Shown: positions 26,469 through 35,899, numbered from the stretch's first letter. The stretch: DNA of 64,000 nucleotides from Leclercia pneumoniae (GCF_017348915.1 NZ_CP071383.1:62001-126000); one strand, 5' to 3'. Program-made: numbers and translations. The notes: generated from the sequence alone by a model not told the origin.

Positions 26469-27281
26469 CTAGACACTTCCGAGCCGCTGATAATATTGTT
26501 TTTCGTATTCAGTTGGTGGCATATGATCACTCGAACCATGCCGACGCTTACTGTTATAAAACATTTCGATGTAATCAAAAATATCACCGCGAGCTTCTTC
26601 TCGCGTTCCGTAGATCTTTTTCTTTATCCGTTCACGTTTCAGTAGCTGGAAAAAACTTTCTGCGACTGCGTTGTCATGACAGTTACCGCGACGGCTCATA
26701 CTGCCCTCCAGCCCGTGTGATTTCAGGAACGACTGCCACTCATAGCTTGTGTACTGACTGCCTTGATCAGAATGAACCAGCACCTGCTTTTGAGGATTAC
26801 GTCGCCACACGGCCATCAGAAGTGCATTCAGGACAATATCCTTTGTCATCCGGGGCTGCATTGACCAGCCAATAACTTTGCGCGAGAACAGGTCAACAAC
26901 CACAGCCAGATACAGCCAGCCTTCGTGAGTCCGGATGTAGGTGATGTCCGTTACCCAACGCTCATCCGGTGCTTCCGGGTTGAACTGCCGCTGGAGCCTG
27001 TTGGGCGTCACGATGCTGGTTTCACCCTTACGTGCCCGTGGGCTACGGTACCCGACCTGAGCCCTTATCCCGGCACGCTTCATCAGTCGCCAGACACGGT
27101 TAACTCCGCACTGTTGTCCGGTATCCCGCAGGTCGAGGTGGATCTTGCGATAACCATAAACGCAACCCGACTCCAGCCAGAACTGCTTTATCAGCCCCGT
27201 CAGCCTCAGGTCAGCATGATGCCGCCGTGAATCCGGCTGCTGAAGCCAGGCGTAAAAACCACTCGGATGCACATCCAGCAC
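26469..27281 (-). CDS. IS3-family transposase OrfB (DDE domain)
   Basis: The 270-aa frame carries the HTH_21 region and the rve integrase core. The DDE residues are seen in WVTDITYI (D), LVHSDQGSQYTS (D) and CHDNAVAESFFQLLK (E). The first codon given is GTG, but the natural product is probably the OrfAB fusion made by -1 frameshifting from orfA; the frame is open upstream through RYAFIRDNTYCWPVRLLCRVLDVHPSG. The enzyme catalyses cut and copy of the IS. No internal stop is present, so it may be active. Confidence 0.92.
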   Translation of the reverse strand: MLDVHPSGFYAWLQQPDSRRHHADLRLTGLIKQFWLESGCVYGYRKIHLDLRDTGQQCGVNRVWRLMKRAGIRAQVGYRSPRARKGETSIVTPNRLQRQFNPEAPDERWVTDITYIRTHEGWLYLAVVVDLFSRKVIGWSMQPRMTKDIVLNALLMAVWRRNPQKQVLVHSDQGSQYTSYEWQSFLKSHGLEGSMSRRGNCHDNAVAESFFQLLKRERIKKKIYGTREEARGDIFDYIEMFYNSKRRHGSSDHMPPTEYEKQYYQRLGSV

Positions 27282-27337
27282 CCGACAAAGCAGTCGGACA
27301 GGCCAGCAATAGGTGTTGTCACGGATAAAGGCGTACC

Positions 27338-27622
27338 TCAGTCGGACAGCTTTGCGAAGTACGCCGCGGCTTTTTTTAATATGTCCCGTTCGTCGGTAAC
27401 CCGCTTCAGCTCTTTCTGGAGGCGTCGGATCTCAGCCTGAGCGTCTGACTGGACTTTATTGGTTGAGGAATCCGGGCCATATGCCTTTATCCAGGCATAA
27501 AGACTGTGGGTGGTGATACCGAGACGTGTTGCCACGCTGGAAACAGAATGGCCGCGATCAACAACCTGTTTTACCGCTTCAATTTTAAACTCTTCGGGAT
27601 AACGCTTACCGCTCATGGGCAC
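27338..27622 (-). CDS. IS3-family transposase OrfA (HTH)
   Basis: The 94-aa protein has a helix-turn-helix of the HTH_8/Tnp_1 type (KRYPEEFKIEAVKQV...SVSSVATRLGITTHSLYAWI) and a C-terminal leucine-rich coiled coil (about 60-85). It binds the IS ends. The codons TTA AAA AAA GCC near the 3' end form an A7 slippery run that allows a -1 shift into orfB. Confidence 0.92.
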   Translation of the reverse strand: MPMSGKRYPEEFKIEAVKQVVDRGHSVSSVATRLGITTHSLYAWIKAYGPDSSTNKVQSDAQAEIRRLQKELKRVTDERDILKKAAAYFAKLSD

Positions 27623-27679
27623 CTCTCTTTAAGTCATCTTAAATGACTCTGAGGTGTCTGTTAAACCCGTGGCGATTCA

Positions 27680-28064
27680 AACCTCTCTCAGGAAGGAACC
27701 AGAAATAAGTGGCATACCCTGGTATACTTCCCCCTTGTACCGCGTTTAAGATAACCTCTGGATCGGCGCCGAATCTTGCGGTTTCACTTATGGAAGGTAC
27801 TTGTTGTCCATTGGTTGGAATCTCATTCCACATAAGCAATGTCCAGTCATCCCCATTCCTTTTTGCATCCACAAGATAACAAGGATATCTCTCTTCATTG
27901 GCTTCGAAGGTTTTAGTCTGCTTCAAGGTCTTCGTACTAGCCCAGTGTTGCAGATCTGCCAACATTTCCGTTACATTTCCGAATTCTGGAACTGGTTTGC
28001 CATGTGCGTAATAACCCGCTTTATTTATCCTATAAAAAGTAAAAACCGCCTGCTCAAATGCCAT
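27680..28064 (-). pseudogene. Hypothetical gene truncated by IS, LexA box upstream
   Basis: The ATG at 28064 opens a frame beginning MAFEQAVFTFYRINKAGYY. It is open to 27680, giving about 128 native residues, and then continues 13 codons into the IS before a stop at 27639. The native C-terminus is missing. I do not recognise it securely; it resembles small phage or island proteins of the DUF6731 type, but this is a weak impression. Residues include a W-rich central part (WTLLMWNEIP) and a C-terminal FWFLPERG. A near-consensus LexA site lies 80 bp upstream, so it was probably SOS-inducible. Confidence 0.6.
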
Positions 28065-28138
28065 GTGTATAGACCTGTAATGATTATGAAAATCCTAATG
28101 TAATATCATTTTACGGTTCTATGCTACTGATCGTTTAA

Positions 28139-28170
28139 ACGCGATACTGTATAAGTATACAGTATCGCGT
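28139..28170. promoter_or_regulatory. LexA (SOS) box inside a 32-bp palindrome
   Basis: Two perfect 15-bp arms (ACGCGATACTGTATA and its complement) flank a 2-nt centre. Positions 28145-28164 read TACTGTATAAGTATACAGTA, matching the E. coli LexA consensus CTGT-N8-ACAG with an AT-rich core and only minor centre differences. The only gene placed to use it is the minus-strand one starting at 28064, because the integrase is transcribed toward the site and ends before it. dinD, the LexA target normally near yicC in E. coli, is absent, so this is either an island SOS site or a relic. Confidence 0.8.
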
Positions 28171-28189
28171 CTGATCTGCAATTCGATTT

Positions 28190-28280
28190 TCAGTTTGTTG
28201 CGGATGCTATCCTGAAACAGGACGTGCTGATGCTTAGGCCACGGTAGCTGACTACAGGCTGCAATAGCCTGACAAACTGA
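28190..28280. repeat. Inverted repeats beyond the 3' end of the integrase gene
   Basis: TCAGTTTGT (28190-28198) is repeated in reverse complement as ACAAACTGA (28272-28280), 73 bp apart. Between them a short hairpin CAGGCT-GCAAT-AGCCTG lies at 28255-28271. This could terminate the integrase transcript or be part of an old attachment region. No gene is seen here. Confidence 0.4.
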
Positions 28281-28293
28281 GTTTTCATTTGCC

Positions 28294-29556
28294 TTATGCC
28301 ATGTCCTTTCTCAATGGCATCACGTTATAACCCTCGCCTCTTTCTAAAGAAACAAGCAAGTCAGCCCAAAGCTCAAGCGCTTGCCTCCTCTCATCGAAAT
28401 ACTGATAACGGTTATAAATCCCTTCAACGCCTTTGATTCTGTGGTTCAGGCAGCGTTCTGCAACTACCGGATCAACTCCTAACGCAGCCAGATGTGATCG
28501 TGCGGTACGCCGAAAATCATGAATAGTAAAATTAGGTACGTCAGGAAGATTACCCTTTACCTTGCTTAAGGCTACAGGCAATGTGCTTTCTTGTATGTGG
28601 GGGATCATACGGTGCTGCATCTTTCTGGCTGGAAGCACCCACTGGCTATTGCAGGACATCTGATGCAGCTCTTTTAGCCATTCAAGCGCAGGTGCAGGGA
28701 TAGGGATATCTATCGCATCACCATTCTTAACTCGTTCTGCGGGTAAGTGCCAGGCTGCTTCATCAAGGTCGAACTCCTCCCAGCGTGCACCACAAAGCTC
28801 CATTTTACGGCAGCAAAACACCAGCAGAAGCTTCATTGTCAGCTCGTTTTGACGTGAGAAACCTTTTGTCATGGGCATAGCCTGAAAGAGCTTCATCAAT
28901 TCGTCACGGCTCAGCCAGCGTTCTCTGCTTTGCTCCTGTCCGCCAGCATCTGAGATTTCAAAAGCACTGGTAGGATTGCTTTCAAGCATATGTCGCTTGA
29001 TACCGTAATCAAAAATACGGCGAGTCCAGCGAAGAACGTCATTGGCAACTGTAGGAGCACCACGTTGGACGATTTTTTGTAGCATATCGTCGATATGCCA
29101 GGGTTTAACATCTTCGATTCTGTGATTCCCGATTGCGGGATTGATGTCTTTGTCTATGCGGCGGCGCAGAATGTCGGGGTGCTTCCACCGATTGAGGATC
29201 TGACGTTCAAAGTATTCTGCCGCCAGTTCTGAAACGCGCAGTGCATGTTTCACCTCCTCCATCTTCTTCAGCGCTTCAGCCTTACGTTCCTGCTTCTCTC
29301 CCGCTACGTCATGTCCCAGAGCGACACGGGCAGAAAGTTCTTTAGCAATTTCCCGCGCTTTCGCGAGCGAAATACTGGAGTAATAGCCAATCAGCATAAC
29401 TCTGGCTTTGCCCGCCATTTTGTAGCGAAATCGCCAGAATGGGGCGCTATAAGTTTTTGGAAAACAGATGTATAGCCCATTCCCGTCAGAGCGACCCGCA
29501 AAGTGCTCATTGTTTCTAATCCATGTACGGATTTGTATGTCTGTCAGTTTTCCCAT
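28294..29556 (-). CDS. int: Tyrosine recombinase, P4-type integrase
   Basis: The 420-aa protein has an N-terminal arm-binding domain (1 to about 90, with FWRFRYKMAGKARVMLIG), a SAM-like core-binding domain (about 100-190) and a catalytic domain. The catalytic residues are visible: Arg in FCCRKMELCG, the HxxR of IHDFRRTARSHL, His in CLNHRIKG and the Tyr in GIYNRYQY. It integrates and excises genomic islands by site-specific recombination. It sits at the yicC end of the scar where dinD, yicG and ligB are normally found, with arm-like repeats just upstream. The gene seems intact, but the partner end of the element is not visible. Confidence 0.93.
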   Translation of the reverse strand: MGKLTDIQIRTWIRNNEHFAGRSDGNGLYICFPKTYSAPFWRFRYKMAGKARVMLIGYYSSISLAKAREIAKELSARVALGHDVAGEKQERKAEALKKMEEVKHALRVSELAAEYFERQILNRWKHPDILRRRIDKDINPAIGNHRIEDVKPWHIDDMLQKIVQRGAPTVANDVLRWTRRIFDYGIKRHMLESNPTSAFEISDAGGQEQSRERWLSRDELMKLFQAMPMTKGFSRQNELTMKLLLVFCCRKMELCGARWEEFDLDEAAWHLPAERVKNGDAIDIPIPAPALEWLKELHQMSCNSQWVLPARKMQHRMIPHIQESTLPVALSKVKGNLPDVPNFTIHDFRRTARSHLAALGVDPVVAERCLNHRIKGVEGIYNRYQYFDERRQALELWADLLVSLERGEGYNVMPLRKDMA

Positions 29557-29578
29557 ATGTCTCTCATCATCAGGGGGG

Positions 29579-29630
29579 GTGTACTTAAACGTGTGTACTT
29601 AAACCTGAATAAGTACACCTTTAAGTACAC
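29579..29630. repeat. Cluster of four GTGTACTTA repeats upstream of integrase
   Basis: Two direct copies of GTGTACTTAAAC (29579-29590, 29593-29604) are followed by two inverted copies (TAAGTACAC at 29610-29618, TTTAAGTACAC at 29620-29630), all in 52 bp. They lie just upstream of the integrase start. They look like arm-type integrase or excisionase sites, or an operator for the integrase promoter. Confidence 0.7.
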
Positions 29631-29674
29631 GCAGAACACGCGCTGTAGTGATACTTCATGAGACTATATAAAAC

Positions 29675-29705
29675 AAAAAAGACCATGATTTACAATGGTC
29701 TTTTT
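29675..29705. terminator. Bidirectional rho-independent terminator after yicC
   Basis: A stem GACCAT / ATGGTC with an 8-nt loop is flanked by A6 on the left and T5 on the right, so it could work on both strands. On the minus strand it lies 45 bp past the yicC stop, and it separates yicC from the integrase. Confidence 0.8.
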
Positions 29706-29749
29706 ATCCTGACGAGACTTAGTGAGACGACGCGAGATCGCGTGAAACG

Positions 29750-30613
29750 TTACTCGATATTCTGAATCTGCTCGCGCATCTGCTCGATCAGCACTTTCAG
29801 CTCAATAGCAGAGTTGGTCACTTCAGAGTTAATAGACTTTGAAGCCAGAGTGTTCGACTCACGGTTGAACTCCTGCATCATGAAGTCGAGACGACGGCCT
29901 ACTGCCTCTTTCTTCTTCAGGATGTTATAGGTTTCTTTTACGTGCGCTTCCAGACGGTCCAGCTCTTCTGCAACGTCTACGCGCTGAGCCATCAGCACCA
30001 GCTCTTGTTCCAGGCGATTGTTCTCGAGCTGAACTTCGGCCTCTTCCAGTTTGGAAACCAGGCGTTCGCGCTGCCATTGCAGGACTTCTGGCATGTGAGT
30101 GCGCACTTTCGCCACTTCACCGCTCACCCCTTCCAGACGCTGCTCAATAAGCGCCTTCAGTGCCTGGCCTTCGGTTTCACGTGCGATGATGAAATCATCC
30201 AGGGTGCTGTCGAGCGCGGCGAGGATTTCTGCGGCAATGGCGTCCAGATCCTGTTCCTGAGCCGCCATCACGCCTGGCCAGCGCAGGATATCAACCGGGT
30301 TAATTTCCCCTTCGTCACTCTGCATTTTGACCCAGTTCGCGGCATTAACCAGCTGTTTAGCCAGTTTTTCGTTCAGGACCAACTCCCCCTGCGCGCTGGC
30401 ATCGGGTTCGTAGCGCAGGCTGCACTCGATTTTGCCGCGAGTCAGACGGGAGCGGATACGCTCACGAATCACTGGCTCGAGGCCACGGAACTGCTCCGGC
30501 AGACGAAAATAGGTCTCCAGGTAGCGCTGGTTTACCGAGCGCATTTCCCATGTGGCGCTACCCCATGCACCTTTGATTTCACGCCGGGCGTAGGCGGTCA
30601 TACTGCGGATCAT
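29750..30613 (-). CDS. yicC: YicC family endoribonuclease
   Basis: The 287-aa protein has the YicC N-terminal domain (MIRSMTAYARREIKGAWGSATWEMRSVNQRYLE) and the C-terminal DUF1732 part with MMQEFNRESNTLASKS. E. coli YicC is a ring-shaped endoribonuclease that promotes decay of the sRNA RyhB. It is divergent from rph, with a 125-bp shared promoter region, the same as in E. coli. Confidence 0.95.
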   Translation of the reverse strand: MIRSMTAYARREIKGAWGSATWEMRSVNQRYLETYFRLPEQFRGLEPVIRERIRSRLTRGKIECSLRYEPDASAQGELVLNEKLAKQLVNAANWVKMQSDEGEINPVDILRWPGVMAAQEQDLDAIAAEILAALDSTLDDFIIARETEGQALKALIEQRLEGVSGEVAKVRTHMPEVLQWQRERLVSKLEEAEVQLENNRLEQELVLMAQRVDVAEELDRLEAHVKETYNILKKKEAVGRRLDFMMQEFNRESNTLASKSINSEVTNSAIELKVLIEQMREQIQNIE

Positions 30614-30738
30614 AGTCGTTCCTGTTTTTAAAGGAGAGATGGGGGGATTATAGCTTTCGGGGCCTTCCCAGGATAGGAATAAGCAGCATTAATCCGTATA
30701 ATGCGCAGCCACATTCGTTTCAAGCCGGAGATTCCATC

Positions 30739-31455
30739 ATGCGTCCAGCAGGTCGTAGCGCCAATCAGGTGCGCCCCGTCACCCTGACCCGTAATTACAC
30801 AAAACACGCTGAAGGTTCCGTGCTTGTTGAATTTGGTGATACCAAAGTGCTCTGCACCGCCTCGATTGAAGAGGGCGTTCCACGCTTTCTGAAAGGCCAG
30901 GGCCAGGGCTGGATCACCGCCGAGTACGGTATGTTGCCGCGTGCCACACATACCCGTAACGCCCGCGAAGCGGCGAAAGGTAAGCAGGGCGGCCGTACTA
31001 TGGAAATCCAGCGACTGATCGCGCGTGCGCTGCGCGCAGCTGTTGATTTGAAAGTGCTGGGTGAATTTACCATTACGCTGGACTGCGACGTTATCCAGGC
31101 CGATGGCGGTACTCGTACAGCGTCTATTACCGGTGCCTGTGTGGCGCTGGCCGATGCCCTGAACAAGCTGGTGGCGGCTGGTAAACTGAAAACTAACCCA
31201 ATGAAAGGGATGGTGGCGGCGGTGTCCGTCGGGATTGTTAATGGCGAAGCGCTATGCGATCTGGAATATGTAGAAGATTCCGCTGCAGAGACCGACATGA
31301 ACGTGGTGATGACCGAAGACGGGCGCATTATCGAGGTGCAGGGCACCGCAGAAGGCGAACCCTTCACCCATGAAGAACTTCTTACCTTGCTGGCGTTGGC
31401 CCGAGGGGGGATTGAGTCCATCGTAACGACGCAGAAGGCGGCGTTGGAAAACTGA
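30739..31455 (+). CDS. rph: Ribonuclease PH
   Basis: The 238-aa protein is full length ([16 protein letters not shown] start, C-terminus [18 protein letters not shown]), with no sign of the frameshift known in E. coli K-12 strains such as MG1655. It trims tRNA 3' ends by phosphorolysis. Its stop lies 6 bp before the pyrE attenuator hairpin, so translation of rph can reach and cover it, as needed for UTP-sensed control of pyrE. Confidence 0.97.
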   Translation: MRPAGRSANQVRPVTLTRNYTKHAEGSVLVEFGDTKVLCTASIEEGVPRFLKGQGQGWITAEYGMLPRATHTRNAREAAKGKQGGRTMEIQRLIARALRAAVDLKVLGEFTITLDCDVIQADGGTRTASITGACVALADALNKLVAAGKLKTNPMKGMVAAVSVGIVNGEALCDLEYVEDSAAETDMNVVMTEDGRIIEVQGTAEGEPFTHEELLTLLALARGGIESIVTTQKAALEN

Positions 31456-31460
31456 TTTTA

Positions 31461-31487
31461 AGGGCGACGTTGTCGCCCTTTTTTTTG
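31461..31487 (+). terminator. pyrE attenuator (UTP-sensitive terminator)
   Basis: The stem AGGGCGAC / GTCGCCCT with a GTT loop is followed by eight T residues, directly after the rph stop and 30 bp before pyrE. In E. coli low UTP slows RNA polymerase so ribosomes translating rph disrupt this hairpin and allow pyrE expression. The arrangement here is the same. Confidence 0.92.
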
Positions 31488-31517
31488 TCTGTAGAAAAGT
31501 GAATGAGGAGCGAATCC

Positions 31518-32159
31518 ATGAAAGCATATCAGCGCCAGTTTATTGAATTTGCGCTTAACAAGCAGGTACTGAAGTTTGGCGAGTTTACGTTGAAATCCGG
31601 GCGCAAGAGCCCCTATTTCTTCAACGCCGGGCTGTTTAATACCGGGCGCGATCTGGCACTGTTAGGCCGTTTTTATGCCGAAGCGCTGATGGATTCCGGC
31701 ATTGACTTCGATCTGCTGTTCGGCCCTGCTTACAAAGGCATTCCGATTGCGACCACCACGGCGGTGGCGCTGGCTGAACACCATGAACGCGATGTTCCAT
31801 ACTGCTTCAACCGTAAAGAGGCCAAAACACACGGCGAGGGCGGCAACCTGGTCGGTAGCGAACTTCAGGGACGTGTCATGCTGGTGGATGACGTGATCAC
31901 GGCGGGAACTGCGATTCGTGAATCGATGGAGATTATCCAGGCAAATAACGCGGAGCTAGCAGGCGTGCTCATTTCGCTGGATCGCCAGGAGCGTGGTCGC
32001 GGCGAGATTTCTGCCATTCAGGAAGTGGAGCGTGATTACGGCTGCAAAGTGATCTCTATCGTGACCCTGAGAGATCTGATTAGCTATCTGGAAGAGAAAC
32101 CGGAAATGGCAGATCACCTGGCGGCGGTGCGTGCGTACAGGGAAGCATACGGCGTGTAA
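31518..32159 (+). CDS. pyrE: Orotate phosphoribosyltransferase
   Basis: The start at 31518 ([16 protein letters not shown]) gives 213 aa, the E. coli length. It makes OMP from orotate and PRPP in pyrimidine synthesis. The PRPP loop [16 protein letters not shown] is visible, as is the flexible-loop segment [17 protein letters not shown] ribosome site precedes the start. The upstream attenuator governs it. Confidence 0.97.
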   Translation: MKAYQRQFIEFALNKQVLKFGEFTLKSGRKSPYFFNAGLFNTGRDLALLGRFYAEALMDSGIDFDLLFGPAYKGIPIATTTAVALAEHHERDVPYCFNRKEAKTHGEGGNLVGSELQGRVMLVDDVITAGTAIRESMEIIQANNAELAGVLISLDRQERGRGEISAIQEVERDYGCKVISIVTLRDLISYLEEKPEMADHLAAVRAYREAYGV

Positions 32160-32164
32160 TAAAT

Positions 32165-32200
32165 AGCCCGGTGGCGCGATGCTTACCGGGCTTATACTTT
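32165..32200. repeat. REP-like palindrome / terminator between pyrE and slmA
   Basis: AGCCCGGT (32165-32172) pairs with ACCGGGCT (32185-32192) across a 12-nt loop containing GGCGCGATGCTT, the pattern of enterobacterial REP sequences. It sits between the convergent pyrE and slmA and is followed by ATACTTTTT, so it can act as a terminator for pyrE. Confidence 0.7.
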
Positions 32201-32219
32201 TTGCAGAGTGAAACGGATG

Positions 32220-32816
32220 TTATTGCAATTGCGCGGCGACGAGCGGCCAGCGGGCGTCGAAATCGTCGGTTGGGCGATATTTGAACTCGCTGCGCACGAA
32301 ACGGGAGAGCATGCCTTCACAGAAAGCCAGCACCTGGCTTGCCAGCAGCGTTTCATCGATGGTGTAACCTTCACCTTCACGCATTCTCTTTTCGCGTAGC
32401 ACTTGACGCAATTGCGCTTCGATACGCTCAAAAAGCTGGTTAATCCGCCCCTGCAGTCGATCTTGTTCGAACATCAGCGCGTGTCCGGTCAGGATACGGG
32501 TTAGCCCGGGGTTACGTTCACCGAATCCCAGAATCAATAGGACAATCAGGCGCAGGCGCGCAGAGGTGTCTTTCTCATCTTTCAGAATCAGGTTGATACG
32601 CGTAATCAGACTGTCTTCGATAAACTCGATCAGACTGTCGAACATGCGTGTCTTGCTGGGGAAATGACGATACAACGCCGCCTCCGACACGCCGACAGAG
32701 GCGGCCAGCTTAGCGGTGGTGATGCGTTGACTGCCGTCGCTGGATTCAAGCATCAGAGCCAGAGATTGAAGTATTTCTTCGCGACGATTCCTTTTCGCAG
32801 TTTGTTTTTCTGCCAT
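32220..32816 (-). CDS. slmA: Nucleoid occlusion factor SlmA
   Basis: The start at 32816 ([20 protein letters not shown]) gives 198 aa, equal to E. coli SlmA. It is a TetR-fold DNA-binding protein; the HTH is seen at about residues 28-55 ([24 protein letters not shown]). Bound to SBS sites it blocks FtsZ assembly over the nucleoid. It lies after dut on the same strand with a 120-bp gap. Confidence 0.97.
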   Translation of the reverse strand: MAEKQTAKRNRREEILQSLALMLESSDGSQRITTAKLAASVGVSEAALYRHFPSKTRMFDSLIEFIEDSLITRINLILKDEKDTSARLRLIVLLILGFGERNPGLTRILTGHALMFEQDRLQGRINQLFERIEAQLRQVLREKRMREGEGYTIDETLLASQVLAFCEGMLSRFVRSEFKYRPTDDFDARWPLVAAQLQ

Positions 32817-32936
32817 GTTACAAAATACCCCTGAAAATAAGCACTTGTCAGGCTCGCATCCACACAGCGACCGCAAACTGGCGTTTGCGGTTTGTTATGA
32901 CATTATGGCGCTGTGAAATACGGAGTGTTCGGGCGT

Positions 32937-33395
32937 TTATTTGCGCCCGGAATGGCCGAAGCCGCCTTCGCCACGGTCGGTGGCATCAAAGTCTTCCACC
33001 AGGTTAAATTCTGCCTGAACTACGGGTACAAACACCATCTGCGCGATACGCTCGCCCGGTTCAATGGTAAAGCTGTCCTGACCACGGTTCCAGACAGAAA
33101 CCATCAACTGGCCCTGGTAATCGGAGTCAATCAGCCCGACCAGGTTGCCCAGGACGATACCGTGTTTATGGCCAAGGCCAGAACGCGGCAGAATAACCGC
33201 TGCCAGAGAAGGATCGGCAATGTGAATTGCCAGGCCAGTCGGTAACAGGGTGGTGGCGCCCGGAGCCAGTTCTACGGCGTTGTCGAGACAGGCACGCAGG
33301 TCAAGACCGGCAGAGCCGGAGGTGGCATAGGTTGGCAGCGGAAATTGCTGTCCAACACGCGGGTCCAGAATCTTAACGTCGATTTTTTTCATCAT
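32937..33395 (-). CDS. dut: dUTP diphosphatase
   Basis: The ATG at 33395 ([15 protein letters not shown]) gives 152 aa; the next codon is also ATG. The trimeric dUTPase motifs are visible: [21 protein letters not shown], and the C-terminal [14 protein letters not shown] that closes the site. It converts dUTP to dUMP. It overlaps the end of coaBC by 23 bp, as in other enterobacteria. Confidence 0.97.
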   Translation of the reverse strand: MMKKIDVKILDPRVGQQFPLPTYATSGSAGLDLRACLDNAVELAPGATTLLPTGLAIHIADPSLAAVILPRSGLGHKHGIVLGNLVGLIDSDYQGQLMVSVWNRGQDSFTIEPGERIAQMVFVPVVQAEFNLVEDFDATDRGEGGFGHSGRK

Positions 33396-34587
33396 AACGG
33401 GTAACGATCTCGTCCAGTAATTGTTGGCCCAGGAGCGCTTTTCGCTCAAGCGGTAAGCGTTTTTCTCCATCCTGCCAGAATAAGTGCAGCGCGTTGCTGT
33501 CGCTGTTAAATCCTTGTGTAGCCAGCGATACGTCATTCGCACAAATCAAATCGAGATGTTTGCGGGTACGTTTTTGCCGGGCGTATTCTTCCACATTATT
33601 TGTTTCAGCAGCAAATCCAACAACAAAAGGTCGATTGATCTTTAATGCCCCCACATTCGCAACGATATCGGGGTTTTTGACCATTTTTATTGTAATTTCA
33701 TCGCCTTGCTTTTTGATTTTCTGCTCGGCGATGTCAGCTGCGCGGTAATCCGCGACGGCGGCGCAGCCGATAAAAATATGCTGCTGCTGGACGTCTGACT
33801 GAACAGCCGCATCCATCTCCAGCGCGGTGGTCACATCAATACGATGGACCTGCGGCGGCGTGGGTAGTGAGACCGGTCCGCTGACCAGCGTCACTTTTGC
33901 CCCGCGCTCTGCAGCGGCGGCAGCGATAGCGAAACCCATCTTACCGGAGCTCTTGTTCGTGATGTAACGCACCGGATCCAGGGACTCACGTGTCGGGCCC
34001 GCGGTAATCATGATGTTGAGATGTTGCAGATCGTTTACAGGCGAAAAATGGTCAGCGGCAAGATCGACAATCGCAAGCGGGTCGAGCATGCGCCCTGGAC
34101 CGACATCGCCACAAGCCTGGCTGCCGCTGTCCGGACCCCAGATAAGCAGATCGCGCGACGCAAGCGTCGCAAGGTTATGTTGGGTTGCGGCATTGCGATA
34201 CATCTGCTGGTTCATGGCCGGCACCACTGCTACGGGGGCCGGTGTAGCCAGGCAAATTGTCGACACAAGGTCGTTAGCCATGCCCGCTGCAACGCGGGCG
34301 ATTAAATCTGCTGTCGCCGGGGCAAGAATCACAAGGTCTGCCCATTTCCCCAGCTCAATATGGCCCATGGCGGCTTCTGCTGCCGGGTCGAGAAGACTAT
34401 CGGAAACCGGAAAACCGGAGACGGCCTGTAAGCTCATGGGCGTGATAAAGGCTTTACCGCCTTCGGTGATCGCCACCCGTACTTCCGCTCCGCGCTCGCG
34501 CAAACGGCGCACCAGCTCTGGCGCTTTATAGGCAGCAATACCGCCGCTCACGCCAAGAACGATTTTTTTACCGGCCAGGCTCTTCAT
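33373..34587 (-). CDS. coaBC: Phosphopantothenoylcysteine decarboxylase / synthase CoaBC
   Basis: The 404-aa fusion makes 4'-phosphopantetheine for coenzyme A. The N-terminal flavoprotein decarboxylase (1 to about 190) has [10 protein letters not shown] and PAMNQQMY; the C-terminal CTP-dependent synthase (from about 190) has [22 protein letters not shown] and VKNPDIV. E. coli's protein is 406 aa. It is upstream of and overlaps dut. Confidence 0.96.
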   Translation of the reverse strand: MKSLAGKKIVLGVSGGIAAYKAPELVRRLRERGAEVRVAITEGGKAFITPMSLQAVSGFPVSDSLLDPAAEAAMGHIELGKWADLVILAPATADLIARVAAGMANDLVSTICLATPAPVAVVPAMNQQMYRNAATQHNLATLASRDLLIWGPDSGSQACGDVGPGRMLDPLAIVDLAADHFSPVNDLQHLNIMITAGPTRESLDPVRYITNKSSGKMGFAIAAAAAERGAKVTLVSGPVSLPTPPQVHRIDVTTALEMDAAVQSDVQQQHIFIGCAAVADYRAADIAEQKIKKQGDEITIKMVKNPDIVANVGALKINRPFVVGFAAETNNVEEYARQKRTRKHLDLICANDVSLATQGFNSDSNALHLFWQDGEKRLPLERKALLGQQLLDEIVTRYDEKNRR

Positions 34588-34761
34588 GATTCTTTCCTGT
34601 TGGGTTCACCAGAGAGTGGAGCATTTTATCACAATCCGAAAAGCATCGTGTTGTTGTCCCTTGAATCACTTTGCGAGGCGCTACGCAAGACGGCAAATTT
34701 CAGGTCGAGTGCTGTCCAGGCCTGTGGCAGCATGCTTTTGCAATAGTAAGGAGATAAGCAT

Positions 34762-35427
34762 ATGGAAATAACCTGCCCGATGCTGCCCCGGGAAAAGCTG
34801 CTGAAAGATGGCGTTGCCACCTTAACAGATACCGAGTTACTGGCGCTGTTTTTGCGCACCGGTACGCGCGGCAAAAACGTCTTTACGCTTGCCAGCGAAA
34901 TGCTCGAACACTTTGGCTCATTGTATAGCTTGCTGTCGGCCGAGCTGGTTGATTTTGAGCGTGTCGAAGGTATCGGCATCGCGAAATACGCGCAGTTAAA
35001 AGGAATTGCTGAGCTGGCCCGTCGTTATTACGTGTCACAGATGCACGAGGATGACTCGCTGCTGAGTCCTGACCAGGCCCTCACCTTTTTACAAAGCCAG
35101 CTAAGTGAAGAAGAACGTGAGATCTTTATGGTGATCTTTCTGGATAATCAGCATCGAGTCATTCATCATTGCCGTCTGTTTTCAGGAACGCTGAATTCTG
35201 TTGAGGTACATCCGCGTGAAATCGTGCGGGAGGCAGTAAAAGTAAATGCAGCCGCCGTGATCCTCGCGCATAATCACCCCTCGGGGCGCGCAGAGCCGAG
35301 CAACGCCGACAAAGAAGTGACCCAACGTATCATAAAATGTTGTCAATTCATGGACATTAGAGTCGTTGACCATCTGATCATTGGCCGCGGAGAGTACGTT
35401 TCTTTTGCAGAACATGGTTGGATTTAG
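34762..35427 (+). CDS. radC: RadC family JAMM-domain protein
   Basis: The 221-aa protein has a helix-hairpin-helix region ([22 protein letters not shown], about 75-95) and the JAMM metalloprotease-like motif EVHPRE...[16 protein letters not shown]. The family's function is unknown; the old link to DNA repair is not accepted. It is divergent from coaBC and precedes the rpmB operon in the E. coli order. The N-terminus is less conserved than the rest. Confidence 0.93.
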   Translation: MEITCPMLPREKLLKDGVATLTDTELLALFLRTGTRGKNVFTLASEMLEHFGSLYSLLSAELVDFERVEGIGIAKYAQLKGIAELARRYYVSQMHEDDSLLSPDQALTFLQSQLSEEEREIFMVIFLDNQHRVIHHCRLFSGTLNSVEVHPREIVREAVKVNAAAVILAHNHPSGRAEPSNADKEVTQRIIKCCQFMDIRVVDHLIIGRGEYVSFAEHGWI

Positions 35428-35469
35428 GTCATTTCACGCGATCCATAGGGATCTTTGTCTGTTCGGGAC

Positions 35470-35498
35470 TTGAGCACACCGCCGAGTCAGCGTATACT
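35470..35498 (+). promoter_or_regulatory. Promoter of the rpmB-rpmG-mutM operon
   Basis: TTGAGC (35470-35475) and TATACT (35493-35498) are spaced by 17 bp, with a GC-containing discriminator (ACGCCACC), as expected of a growth-rate regulated ribosomal promoter. The predicted transcript has a leader of about 140 nt before rpmB. Confidence 0.75.
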
Positions 35499-35622
35499 AC
35501 GCCACCTTTGAGAATCTCGGGTTTGGCATTTGGGCCTGGCAATCGAGAGTTCACTTAGAACTGCGATGACCGGGCTGTAAAGCCTGACGAGGCGCCGATA
35601 CCCCATACGAAGCTCGAGCTAA

Positions 35623-35880
<258 letters not shown>

Positions 35881-35899
35881 GTACTTAAAGAGGAAATAA

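Larger units (their letters stand above)
26451..27679 (-). mobile_element. Complete IS3-family insertion sequence, 1229 bp
   Basis: The ends are inverted repeats of about 33 bp that both begin TGAATCGCCAC. The outer 11 bases are identical, with about 23 of 33 matching overall. Inside are orfA and orfB in the -1 relation typical of IS3. The three bases outside the ends are GAA on the left and AAC on the right, so no 3-bp target duplication is visible, which suggests deletion or recombination after insertion. The left end cuts probable ligB, the right end cuts the gene at 27680-28064. The IS subgroup was not determined. Confidence 0.9.

Noticed and set aside
27639..27679. Last 13 codons of the truncated gene beside the IS
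   Set aside because: They are the IS terminal inverted repeat read through, not native coding sequence.
26448..27682. 3-bp target duplication around the IS
   Set aside because: The flanking triplets are GAA and AAC, so no direct duplication is present.
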